Below are positions 22,648-32,944 of a stretch of DNA of 64,000 nt, piece by piece. A program made the translations under genes and the position numbers. The first letter of the stretch is position 1, and every line of letters starts with the position of its first letter. The notes under the pieces are model-generated. The model did not search any database. It saw nothing but the letters and a program-made list of their open reading frames with translations, and was not told the origin of the DNA. The DNA comes from Keithomyces neogunnii (lineage: Eukaryota > Ascomycota > Sordariomycetes > Hypocreales > Clavicipitaceae). Location: positions 496,001-560,000 of the forward strand of contig JAIOWQ010000008.1 of the NCBI GenBank assembly GCA_020975405.1, written 5' to 3'.

Positions 22648-24982
22648 ATGTCGTCGGAAGACAAGTACGAGACGCTGGAGAAGATTGGTAAGCTGGTTGT
22701 GCATGCAATGCTGGCATTCCTCATTTCCTCATTTCCTCGATGCTGACGGCTTGTTTCGCTTGCAGGCCATGGCTCCTTTGGCGTCATTCGCAAGGTTCGC
22801 CGAAAGGCAGACGGCTTCATCATGTGCCGCAAGGAAATTTCGTACCTCCGCATGTCCCAAAAGGAACGGGAGCAGCTCCATGCCGAATTCCAGATTCTGT
22901 CGCACCTGCGCCACGCCAACATCGTCGCCTACTACCACCGCGAGCACCTCAAGGCCAGCCAAGACCTTCACCTGTACATGGAGTACTGCGGAAACGGTGA
23001 CCTCGGCCGAGTCATCAAGGAGCTGCAGCTCAAGGGACAGAGGGCGCAGGAAAGCTTCGTGTGGAGCATCTTCAGCCAGCTAGTCATGGCCCTGTATCGG
23101 TGTCACTATGGTGTAGATCCGCCAGAGGCCGGTGCAAATGCCCTTGGTTTGACCCAAGGGAGCGCGAATGGTACGCCCAAGGTGCCTGCCGGCGCCATGA
23201 CGATTCTTCACAGAGATTTGAAGCCCGAGAACGGTACGTTGTGATTGGCGACTTGGGAGGGGGAGTATGTTGGTTTGCGGGCACTGACGGGAACATGCAG
23301 TCTTTTTGGGGGAGGACAACTCGGTCAAGCTGGGCGATTTCGGTCTGTCCAAGATGATCAAGTCTCACGACTTTGCCTCCACCTACGTCGGCACCCCGTT
23401 CTACATGTCGCCAGAGATTTGCGCGGCGGAAAAGTACACGCTCAAGTCGGATATTTGGTCACTCGGATGCATCATTTACGAGCTCTGCGCAAGGGAGCCG
23501 CCCTTTAACGCCAAGACGCACTTCCAACTGGTGCAAAAGATCAAGGAAGGCAAGGTGGCCACGCTGCCTGACATGTACTCTCCGGAGCTGAACCAGGTCA
23601 TACGAGACTGCCTCAAGGTGAACCCGGACCGGCGACCAGACACAACCCAGCTGCTCGATTTGCCAGTCGTCAGGCTGATGCGCAAGGAAAAGGAGGTGGT
23701 TGACCTGAACAAGTCGCTGAGGGCAAAGGAGGATCTCCTCCGCCAGAAGGAGAGCGAGCTGAATGACAGGCTGGCCAGCCTCGACAGGGAGAGGCAAATG
23801 ATTCGGGAAGAGATAGATTCCTCACTGCGGAGAGAATGGGAAGTCAAGGCACGCCTCGAGATTGACCGCCTGGCCAACGCCGAGATTGAACAGCTCCAGC
23901 AGCGCTTTGAGGAGGAGATTAAGGCACGTCTTGATGCCGAGCTGCAAAGACTAAAGGAGCTCAAGCCTGCACCGACGGACGAAGCGCACAGCGCCGGGGA
24001 TGGCGCGTCTTTGGCAGCCAGACCGGACAGCAGCAGCCTGAGACGATTACCCGAGGGCGGCGGCGGTGACGAGCTTCCCTTGGCAACAGACCTCGGGGAG
24101 CACTCAACAGACAGCCCCGACACCGCAAACGAGCAGAGACGGACGGCACGCACGCCGTTTGGTCGGGCGCAGACCATGTTTGCCGGCCACGCCGGAACGC
24201 CCATGGATATCGAAATGGCATCCCCGAGTCCCATGGCCATAGCCAACCTGTCCCTATCTCCCCGGCGCGGCGGAGCAACCAAGGCTCCCACGACTCATTC
24301 GGGCAACATCTTTGCGGCCAATGCTAACAGGGCCACGGATCCCAGATGGGACCTTCGGGAGCCTCTGTCCAACGAGTCCGACGATGAGGACGTCATCCCC
24401 TCGCCCACGCGGAACATTCGCTCCGCCAAGAATCCCTTTACGTCCAAGAACCGACCGGTCTTGTCGTCACAAAAGTCGTGCCCAATCAACCGACTGAAGC
24501 CTCAGACATCTGCGACGGGGCTGGTTTCCAAGACAACCCTCGGCGCCGCCCAGGGCGAGGTGCGACCACGTTCGCCCACACGGCAGATCAGCAAGATTCC
24601 TTCCATGACAAGCCTGCAGACAGACTCCAGCGGAAACGGCCTGGCGCGAAAACATTCCGTCAAGAGGGACGCCAACGGCAGCGAGGCCCTCAACAAGATG
24701 GCGGCTAAGAACAACATCAAGGGTAGAACACTTGTTGAGCTGCAACAAGCTCGCGCCGGGGGCCGGCCATTGAGCGCTGCCGGCGGCGCTCTGGAAAACA
24801 TCAGCCCCAAGCGCGCTACCTTTAAGGAGAGAATTGCTGGCGAGCGACGGGCGAGCGGCGGCAGCGGCAGCGGCAGCAGTAGCAGTGGCAGCGGCGGCGA
24901 GTCCGTTGCTGTCTGGGATCCCGACAGGGATGAGATGCCGAGTCCCTTCTTGATAAGACAGAAGCGCATTGTCAACATCTAA
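22648..24982 (+). CDS. nimA: NimA-family mitotic serine/threonine kinase
   Basis: Exons 22648-22687, 22766-23233 and 23301-24982 encode 729 residues. The kinase domain (about 7-300) has the Gly-loop GHGSFG, the ATP lysine in MCRKEIS (K36), HRDLKPEN with catalytic D164, DFG at 182-184, the activation segment STYVGTPFYMSPE and the NIMA-type CLKVNPDRRPDT. An insert before HRDLKPEN is usual in fungal NimA. A coiled coil follows (about 310-415), then a long Ser/Pro-rich tail with several S/TP sites and a Gly-Ser run near the end. NimA kinases drive entry into mitosis together with Cdk1. Both introns are standard (78 and 67 nt) and both splice inside kinase motifs, which fixes them. The kinase appears fully active. 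Confidence 0.95.
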
Positions 24983-27486
24983 GGCTTCCGGCTGCCTGGG
25001 TTTGTCGGCAAAGGTGGAATATGAATACACGAATACACGGTTTTGGGGACCAAGAATTTTGTCTGCGAGGTAAAATACCACGCTGATACCGGGCCAATGC
25101 GGAACATGACACGAGACAAATTGTTCTTGGCTTCTTTGACTACGCTGCACTTATTTTTCTTTTTTTCTCTCTTTCATGGTTGTTTTATTCCCCCGCCTGA
25201 TGCTTTGTCTGTTTTGGTGGACGGCATGGCTGAATAGAGCAACGGGAGCATTGCGGTAAAGAAGCAGTAATGGGGCGGATGTGGATTATGAATATGGACA
25301 TGGTCATGGCGTTCAAGCATAGTTTGGACCCGGATTCTTCACGTCATCCTTTTTCCTTTGTGTGCTTTGGGGCTCTTTTTTGTTCTTTCTCTTGGTTGAC
25401 AAGGTTTGCCGGGCCGACAAGGTTGCTCGGCGGGTTTCATAGGGTTGTCATGCTGCCGAGGCATTTGAATTCATTGCCCTAAACGATTTATCCGGTGATA
25501 CAGTGCGAGCTGATGTGCGATGGGACACGAAGGGGTACGAAGGGATTGTGTAAATGCCCATGTACGGCAATTTGTTAGACAGTTGGTCCAATGAGTTGAT
25601 TCTTGAGTACTTCCGTCCCAAGGTTGAGGCTTGTTGCGCCGGGACTAGGATAATTGGTTCAGCGCATACTGCTGGTGAATTCACGCGCATGACTTTTGCA
25701 CTTGACTCCAGTCTTTGTTCGCCCCAACAAAGCTTGTCATGGGGTTCTGTCCTTTGCATGTGTGCAGTAGCTCTGTTCTCTATTGTTGCCTTTGTTATCC
25801 CTGCCACGTGAGCACGGAGAGAAGAGTGGGCGATGAAGAAAAAAAAGAAGAGGCGGAAAACAGAGACAAGAGTCGGGAAAAGAGAACCCGAGAGACGAAC
25901 AGGGTGTGAACAGAAAAGTAATGGCAGAGCGGTGGATCAAGAGCAGGGTTACGGTGTGAAAAGTCCAAACAATATTCCCCGAAGTCGAGACGACTCTTCT
26001 TCTTTTCCTCAATCCTCACATATGCAAGATTGCTATTCCAAGACGTCTATTTGATCCAACGACGACGGTTGTTTTATTCACAATGGTCATTTACGTGTTC
26101 CCAAATAGTTTCCATGAAGACAGCTCTGGCCTGATATCCTGTCAAGCACCCATCGCCCAAGGACTGAGAGAAGCCGACCACCTAGTCCATCTCAACCACA
26201 GCAGCTGCAGCCTGGACGACATGGGACGGCACGAGTACGATTACAGCCACAGTTGCAGTCACAGTCACAGTCTGCGTACTTCTGCCCATGGAGCTCGGCG
26301 GCCCCGTCCGCAACCCAGCCGGCTCAAGCGGCTGGTTGACAAGGTCCTCGGAACCTTTGGGGTCGGGCGTAAGAGGACCAGACGGCCCAGAGCGAGCAGT
26401 TTTTGTTCCGTCGAAACTCACCATTCAGTCACCGTACAACGCCGGTATCCTTGCCATTGGCATCGCCGTAGATGCTGCAGGTGCTGAGCAAATGAGCATG
26501 TGCTTGCGGAGTGAGACTGTGGCGAGCCGTTCAGATCCATGGCTCGAAAGAGAAGGAAACATTTGAGGGGGTCTTGCTGTACGGGGGCATATCTGAGCTC
26601 TGATACGAGAGCATCTTCAAAATCCGAGTGAGCGGACATGTACCCCGGCGGCTGCCTCGGACTACATACTAGCCAAGTTTTCAAGGCTTCTTCTTGACAA
26701 CGGAGGATTGCAGGGGGTTGGACCTGAATGAAGAGGCGTGCAGACTGCAAGGAGAGACCGAATGACTTTATCGGGGACAGAAAAGGACAAGTAGTCAAAT
26801 GGCAATTCAGCTCCTGATTTCTCTATTTAGAGTCGCGCTTATAGAGCCGTCGGGAGTAATGCAACTTATTACTGGAATTAGAAACAAATCAACCTACGGA
26901 GTGGTCTGGAAAGAGATGGCCTAGTTAGGTACCAGGTAGACAAGGCCTGCAGACTAGGCATTCCTAGAGCTAGGATGATGATGCAAAGCAAAGTAACTTT
27001 GAAGCTAGCTTAGAACCGCTTAAACCGGGCTGCGACCTGATGGTTACCTTGGAGGCGTTCCACGTCTTGTAGTTGACAACATCACCCTTGTATCATTCTC
27101 ACGCTCACCTTACGGCGCCCATTTTGAACATTGCCCAGTATATCATGTCGTCTGTTTGTCAACATAGACGCTGGCCAAGACTAAAGAGCGTCTGTACTTG
27201 CTCCTGCACAATACTTTCAGACGTCTGGTACTTACTAAAGTACTTGCCCAAGTACTTTATGCACCCCTCCGTGGAGATGGCGCGGACCCGCACACTAATG
27301 CACGCTACCCTTGGCGACCCTGTCATGGCATCTTATCGATAGACTTCGACATGGTGCCGGCTGCCTTCCCAATGCCACCACCTTTATGACTTCTCTCGTG
27401 CAGACGACGTGGGCTGCCTTTCTCTTCCCTCTTCCGCCTCGACAGCTGCGTTCGACGGCAAATTAGGTCGACCAACACCATTTCCA
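24983..27486. other. 2.5 kb intergenic region, nimA / atg29
   Basis: The first part is nimA 3' UTR, A/T-rich. The last few hundred bases carry the atg29 promoter. The middle contains an A/G-rich run near 25830-25915 and one 88-codon basic frame listed separately. I see no conserved gene. Confidence 0.45.
26221..26487 (+). CDS. small basic hypothetical ORF, doubtful
   Basis: An ATG-started frame of 88 codons with a His/Ser-rich start (DYSHSCSHSHS), a basic middle (GVGRKRTRRPRASS) and a Cys/Arg-rich end. I do not recognise it. The other strand is open too, so this may be chance. It is listed only because it is the one frame in a 2.5 kb gap with a non-random look. Confidence 0.15.
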   Translation: MGRHEYDYSHSCSHSHSLRTSAHGARRPRPQPSRLKRLVDKVLGTFGVGRKRTRRPRASSFCSVETHHSVTVQRRYPCHWHRRRCCRC

Positions 27487-28978
27487 ATGTCCCAACCAAA
27501 GTACACGGTGTTTGTGAGGGTGCCAATGCCCAGGGGAGACTTTGTCGATCCTCCCCCGGTGAGTTCTCATGCCCTTGCCGTTGCATCAGATGGCTCTGGA
27601 GACTCCGGCTGACATGCTCCGTGCCCCGTGCTCCAGGTGCAATGGGATTCGTCCAAGGATGACGCGCTGTGGAAGATATTATCTGGCGCCACGCAGACGG
27701 AAATAGACTGTGAGTTGAAACTTGACCGACCTTGACGAGCTAATGTGACGCTGACAAAGTGTTACACAGGGAGCAAGGTGTAAGTTTGCATTGCGTTGCG
27801 TTGCGTTGCGTCGCGTTGCTGTGCGTTGCTGTGCACATGCACAGTACTGACCAGAGAGACGCAGGGCCGAACGCTTCGACGTCCCCGTCGATTTTCTTCT
27901 CCAGCAAGTCGCCTACTTGACCGAAAGACACGCATCCCAAGTCCGAGCCCAAGTCCGAAAAGCTACCGCTGCAGCCAAGGGCTCAGCTGCTCCTTCTCCC
28001 GTTCCTGGTTCCGAGCCGACCGCCTCATCTTATCAGCGTGCGCCGTCTGCTTTGTCGGGGCGGCGAGACTCGCCATTGCCGCGAACCGATGGAATCCCCG
28101 GCGGACCGCCGCTGTCCATGGCCTCGCGCCCGGCCATGAGTCGTGATGTGTCGGCCAACACGGCCATTCTCAAAGACGCTGCTGGCTCATCCTCCCCGCG
28201 TCACACCCCCTCGTTCCCCGCCAGGGTGATTGATCAAGCAGGCAGAAAGAGGCCATCTTCGCTGCCAATATCACCACCCGAACCCCAGCCCGATCACCGT
28301 CGCCGTGAGACCACTTCCCCAGGTCCAGCCGAGTCGAGCCCCAACGAGTCGTCTGACGACGCATCTAGCCCCGCGCAGTCAAGGATTATCCGCCGGCCGC
28401 CACGATTTCAGCAGCAAGAGGCCGCGGACTCATACCAGGATGATGGAGACGACGAGTCGGAGCCCGCGTTTCAGCCCTACCAGGCCTCTGAGCAGACAGG
28501 ACAAGACATGACGTCTACGCTCAGAGGCGATCACCGCGTGCCAGGTCGACGCAACCAAAAGGAGACCCTGCGGGCCTTTATTCACCAATCTCAGACATCT
28601 GACGACTCATCTACAGGATTGCCTGTTGCCGTGTCAAAGCCAAGGCCCAAGGAATCCAAAATACCAGGCCCTCTCTCCCCGCGCCGAACGGCCGAGTTGG
28701 CAGGGCGCAGTCCTACTGGCAAGGGCAAGGCCAAGGCCAGTTCTCGTGAAGGCAGCGACGGTACTCCTAGCATGGGTAGTAGCTTTAGTGATTTGGACGG
28801 TACGTGTCTGACTGACTCGGGGCTTTGGAGCCGCTCGTTGTGCTGACCTGTAATAGACGCATCGGTTACCCAGTCTGCTCTCGAGGAAGCCCTTGCCAGC
28901 CATATGAATCGCGGTGCAAGTAGTCGCTTCAGCATCAGTCAAGCTTTCAGGAGCCGATATACCCCAGGGTCAGGTTGA
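27487..28978 (+). CDS. atg29: autophagy-related protein 29
   Basis: Five exons (27487-27558, 27637-27709, 27770-27779, 27865-28799, 28857-28978) join to 403 residues. The N-terminal domain reads YTVFVRVPMPRGDFVDPPP, WDSSKDDALWKILSG, then AERFDVPVDFLLQQVAYLTERH, the Atg29 signature. The rest is a long, Ser/Pro-rich disordered region, and the C-terminus (ALEEALASHMN, then RFSISQAFRSRY) is conserved in filamentous fungi. Atg29 works with Atg17 and Atg31 as the scaffold of the phagophore assembly site in starvation-induced autophagy. Exon 3 is only 10 nt and completes W-S-K-V; every other arrangement I tried breaks frame or the conserved block. The third intron contains a GCGTT-type tandem repeat. 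Confidence 0.93.
27791..27833. repeat. TTGCG / TTGCTGTGCG tandem repeat inside atg29 intron 3
   Basis: Five-base units TTGCG repeat four times, followed by two longer variants with TTGCTGTGCG. It lies wholly inside the third intron of atg29. Confidence 0.75.
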
Positions 28979-29459
28979 CAGATTAAGCCTGAAGGAGTTG
29001 ATAGTAATAGGCGTTGTTGGTTTTTCGGGTTGGGCAATCGCTTTTCCCTTTGTTTTTTTTTTCTCTTATAAGCTTGTGTATCGATGTACGAGATATGAAA
29101 CCTAATGACACCCCGTCCACAGGTAGGCAAGGTTCCGGAAAGACCTCCATCTGTATTGATTAGTATAGCTTCCAAGACCAATAATTGGCAACAGCGACTT
29201 GACAAGAATGTTGTTTTGTAGTTGCGGAAACGGGCGTTGCATGTATATCCATCCCGTGACAGTTTGGGAGCTCAGCTGCTTGCCAGGTGCCAGCAGCGGA
29301 GAAACCCCGTTTGCAACCTCTAGTTCTGGCCCTGCCTGTGTGACAGCCATCTCGATCAGGTGTCGCTTCCAATATTTCCATCTCGCTCCTCTTTTGCATA
29401 ATCGGACTCTTTGAAATACCACACCATCCCGGCAGCTGAAGCTTGCTCCAAGATTTGCC
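28979..29459. other. intergenic region, atg29 / Arb2-like gene
   Basis: This 481 bp lies between two plus-strand genes; it is T-rich near 29058-29080. It should hold the atg29 3' UTR and the next promoter. No gene is seen. Confidence 0.4.
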
Positions 29460-30816
29460 ATGTTTCGCCGTCGTTGGTCTGGTCTCCCCAGAGACGTTAC
29501 ATTTGCGTCCCATCTCGATGGCCTGGGGTTTGTGCAAAGGGCACCACTTGCGGTCGAGACAAGACACCATCTAACAGGCGCAGTTACTTTGTCAATCAAG
29601 AGGACGAGATTCGCTCCATCGAGAACCCGGACAAGTACTTCAAATTCTTCATCAACAAGAATCCCCGGGTGAACCAGCGCCAGAGATTCCACTTGGAGGG
29701 CAAGTTCCATCCCCTTGCCCAGCACAGGAACATACTGACACACACATCTTGCCCAGGTGCCCTGGAAGAAATCATTCATCAGCGTCTTGTGGCCGAGGGT
29801 CTCGAAAAAGTTGCCCTCCCGTTGGGGACACCGGCATCTGAGCCCCACGTACCAGTCTTTACGACTCCAAACCTGCGTTCCAGATCCCGCATCGTCGTAT
29901 TCTTTGGCGAACCTACCAAGTCTTTGGGCCTGCTGGCTGGTCGTGTCGCGAACGGGCCCGGCGGTATCAACAAGGGCGCTGTAGTCTCCGTCGTGCGGGA
30001 GCTCCAGAATCAAGTCTCCTCCACCGCAGATCCGTCGCCTCCCGGGATTTTCATTGCGAACCCAGGCCAGCTGTACTGGTGGCCCGAGGGCGGCCGTTGT
30101 CTGACGGTGAAAGACAGCGCGGCCATCCCGCTGCCGAGTCTCGTCCACGCCGGAAGACGACATGTCCCAGAGCTCAACAGCGTGCGAGGGCACGAAGATG
30201 CAGAAAGACACGTCGAGTCCGTCTTCAACACCCTGCGTGGGATGATGGCCGACGGCACAAAATTAAGCCTGGTCGCCGTCGGGCAAAGCTGCGAGCTGGT
30301 GACCAAGTTCCTGGACGACCAGGCCAACTGGCGCGCGTGGCAGGCGAACCTGGACTCGATGCTTCTCCTGGGATCAGTCTACGCCGCAGACGACTTGCGC
30401 AATGCAGAGCTGCACGATTTTCTCGCAAAGGTAGCGTGCTGTTTCCTGCGCCCTGCGCCCGGCCATTGTCGCTTCACTGACCATGCCCCCCCCAGCGAGC
30501 CCGGGCTTACATCCCTTCCCCCGAGCCAGTCGACACGCCGCTTGCGTCGTCGCCCGACGGCGAGGACGAGCACATACCCGCGCTTGGGTGTCCGTGCTAC
30601 TCCTCCTCTGAACCATTCTACGTCGAAATGGTCCTCGTCGCCGCTCTCAAACCGGCACTCGAGTTCCTCGAAACCGTGGCCACGACACCAGGATACGAAA
30701 ATGTTGAGATTGCGGCGACGCAGACGCCAAGGAGGGAATTTACAGACCAAGACTGGCAGAATGTGCCTGATGCAGTAAAACCAGTCATCCACAGCGTAAA
30801 CGTTGAGCAAGCGTGA
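29460..30816 (+). CDS. Arb2-domain (FAM172-like) protein
   Basis: Exons 29460-29527, 29584-29699, 29757-30430 and 30496-30816 give 392 residues. The start MFRRRWSGLPRD and the block SIENPDKYFKFFINKNPR, then RQRFHL, mark the fungal Arb2-like family. The middle (SRIVVFFGEPTKSLG, SLVAVGQSCELVTKFL) resembles an alpha/beta-hydrolase-like fold with a GQS element. Arb2 is known as an Argonaute-binding silencing factor in fission yeast, and FAM172 proteins share the domain; which role applies here is open. Intron 1 has a GTTTGT donor with CTAAC branch. Intron 2 (57 nt) has a GC donor (GCAAGT) and CAG acceptor, contains no stop and is a multiple of three. Intron 3 is GTAGCG...CAG. The gene ends tail-to-tail with its neighbour, 150 bp apart. 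Confidence 0.82.
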
Positions 30817-30966
30817 AGCTGTGCATGGGAGGTGATTTGACACGAAAATGTTGACATTCGGAGAGACGACGGGTGCTGCAATTGCGCACATGTGTGTGAT
30901 TGGTGAATACATGAACGGGGTATATCAGACTGTTCCCCCTAGGTAGTAAATTTACAGTGACCGACC

Positions 30967-32625
30967 CTACGCTTTGAAAAATGACAAGATCCCGAGTGCA
31001 GGAGGAGTCACGTCCTCCATCAACTCGCGCGTCCGCCTTGTTCGCTCCTGAACAACAGCCTCTTCCGCCGCCCACCTGCCCTCGACGTCTGCAGGGCTGC
31101 CCCAGAATGAAAACATGCTGGGCCCTGATTCACTCTTCTTCCTAGCCTCCTCCGCCCTTGCTAGGCGGGATACCATTGTCGCCCAGTTGTCCAGCCCCGT
31201 GCCCAGACACTCGCGGCATATCTGCCTTGCTTCCTTGTCCTTGCTCCCCGGCCCGAGCCCGCGCAGCTGTTCCTCTGCCAGGTCGACGCCGTCTCTCGTC
31301 CATGCCAGCCCATCGTCTCGAGAAGATGTGGCGAAGAGAATTTCGCCGATATACAAGTTGAGAGAAGCTTCCTGGCAGCGCTCGTAGGGACTGCGCCACG
31401 GCGGCTGGGAGCCATCTGGTCCGGGGGTGGGGTATGCGGGAGGACCAAAGAACTTGACAAAGCGTTCGTAAGGCGAGAGCATTTTAGGTTGCGATCTAGT
31501 TGCAGCCGGCGCCGTGTCTGACAAAGAGCGGCGCGTCTTGAGGAGGGAGACGTAGATGGGGAGGGCCGAGGCGATGTCGCCTTGGCGGGCTTTGTGATTT
31601 GCAATTGCCGTCAAGGCGTCAAGCACGTTCATTGACGGGGGCGGCGCATCGTTCTTCACCACGAATGTTTTGGCGTCGTATGGCAGCTTTGAGGGATCGA
31701 GCTCAGCAGAAGCTTCCGCAAGGGCCAAGCTATAGAGTGCCTCGGGCTCTTCTTGACGGTTCTTGAACTCCAGAAAGGTCGCGTACTCGAGCGCCGCCTC
31801 CATCTTTTGTCGCGACGTTAGTCCTGTCGTTGCCAGGATCTTCATGTACCAGTTGTCCGCGGCGGGGTATGCCTGCTCGCAGTCTTCTTCCCGTGGCGCG
31901 TGCGGTCGTCCGGGTGGGATGGGCTTCGGTCGCGGGTTAGAAGGACCGATGACAAATTCGGGCGCGCAGACGACGTTTCGTTTTGTGTCTCTCACCCATC
32001 CATCGACATGTTCCGCGGCCTTGGCGGCGAGCATGATGGCCTCGAAGTAGCCCCGTCGCCATTCCTCCGACATTGCCGAGATGTCGCAGTTGATGAATTC
32101 TCCCGGCACTTCAAGACTGCGGTCGACCTTGTCGCTCAGCTTGACCACCTTGTCTCCCCCGAGTTTGGGGTCTTCCAGTCGTATAACTACACCGCGGGCC
32201 AGCTCCAGACATCGCGCCCAGTTGACCTCGCCATCCTTGGGATCCCTGCAAGCTTGCGCGTCTCTCAGAAATTTCCTCGTCAAGTAGTGCCATTCGTGAG
32301 GGGTGGGGAACTCCCGTTCCGAAGACTCTTCGTTTACGGCGAAGAATATAAGCACGCCGCAGATGGCGAGACCCCAGAAAGTGACGGTGTATCTGGCGAC
32401 CAGCTTTGCTTCGTGCTTGAGCCACCCTTTCCGTTCGGAGGTGAAGGAGCGGACAACCGACGGGCTCGCTTTTGGTATTAGAAGAAACGGGAGGCTTGGT
32501 CGGGACTTTGTGGATGCGAATTTGGTTTGACTTGCGAAGGATCGTGTGCAGATCGATCGCGGAGCTGGGGCCACGGGAAGGATGACGGCAGGCCGCTGAC
32601 GGCGGACAACGAGTCTGGCACGCAT
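30967..32625 (-). CDS. mitochondrial membrane TPR-type protein, probably Mgr3-like
   Basis: An intronless frame of 552 residues from the first in-frame ATG. The first ~60 residues are Arg/Ser-rich with no acids, a clear mitochondrial presequence. One membrane span lies at about residues 79-97 (YTVTFWGLAICGVLIFFAV), followed at once by the block REFPTPHEWHYLTR. The rest is helical, with TPR-like segments (MEAALEYATFLEFKNRQEEPEALYSLA is one). This layout is that of Mgr3, the adaptor that with Mgr1 brings substrates to the i-AAA protease Yme1 in the intermembrane space. TPR repeats are degenerate, so the orthology is an inference; a profile search with yeast Mgr3 would decide. It is divergent from the tcd gene across 319 bp. 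Confidence 0.72.
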   Translation of the reverse strand: MRARLVVRRQRPAVILPVAPAPRSICTRSFASQTKFASTKSRPSLPFLLIPKASPSVVRSFTSERKGWLKHEAKLVARYTVTFWGLAICGVLIFFAVNEESSEREFPTPHEWHYLTRKFLRDAQACRDPKDGEVNWARCLELARGVVIRLEDPKLGGDKVVKLSDKVDRSLEVPGEFINCDISAMSEEWRRGYFEAIMLAAKAAEHVDGWVRDTKRNVVCAPEFVIGPSNPRPKPIPPGRPHAPREEDCEQAYPAADNWYMKILATTGLTSRQKMEAALEYATFLEFKNRQEEPEALYSLALAEASAELDPSKLPYDAKTFVVKNDAPPPSMNVLDALTAIANHKARQGDIASALPIYVSLLKTRRSLSDTAPAATRSQPKMLSPYERFVKFFGPPAYPTPGPDGSQPPWRSPYERCQEASLNLYIGEILFATSSRDDGLAWTRDGVDLAEEQLRGLGPGSKDKEARQICRECLGTGLDNWATMVSRLARAEEARKKSESGPSMFSFWGSPADVEGRWAAEEAVVQERTRRTRELMEDVTPPALGILSFFKA

Positions 32626-32944
32626 CGCTGAAACTGCGCGGCCCAAGAGGGCCAATTGGTGTAAGAAGATTCCCGGCGCTTGAATGCGCGCCTGCGCAAG
32701 TCGACTTTTTCGATGCGGGAATGTCACAGTGCTCTGATGTGCAGCTACAGATGCCAGTCGATGGATCAAGCTTCTAATGCGAGCTGCAATGCATGTGCCA
32801 CGGTTGGGCAAATTTGATGACTAAGCAAAAATTCAAACATCAAGTGGAGCCTCAAAGGCCGTGAACAAATGTGCAAGTAAAACAACAGTCAATCGGGTGA
32901 ATTTGGCGCTTTTTGGATGGTAATTCTTTTGGCTTTGTGAAAAA
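32626..32944. promoter_or_regulatory. divergent promoter, Mgr3-like / tcd
   Basis: This 319 bp lies between two start codons facing away from each other. It must serve both genes. No clear box is visible. Confidence 0.5.

Noticed and set aside
23476..24291. Minus-strand frame of 271 codons
   Set aside because: It is the Ser-rich antisense shadow of the nimA coiled-coil and tail.
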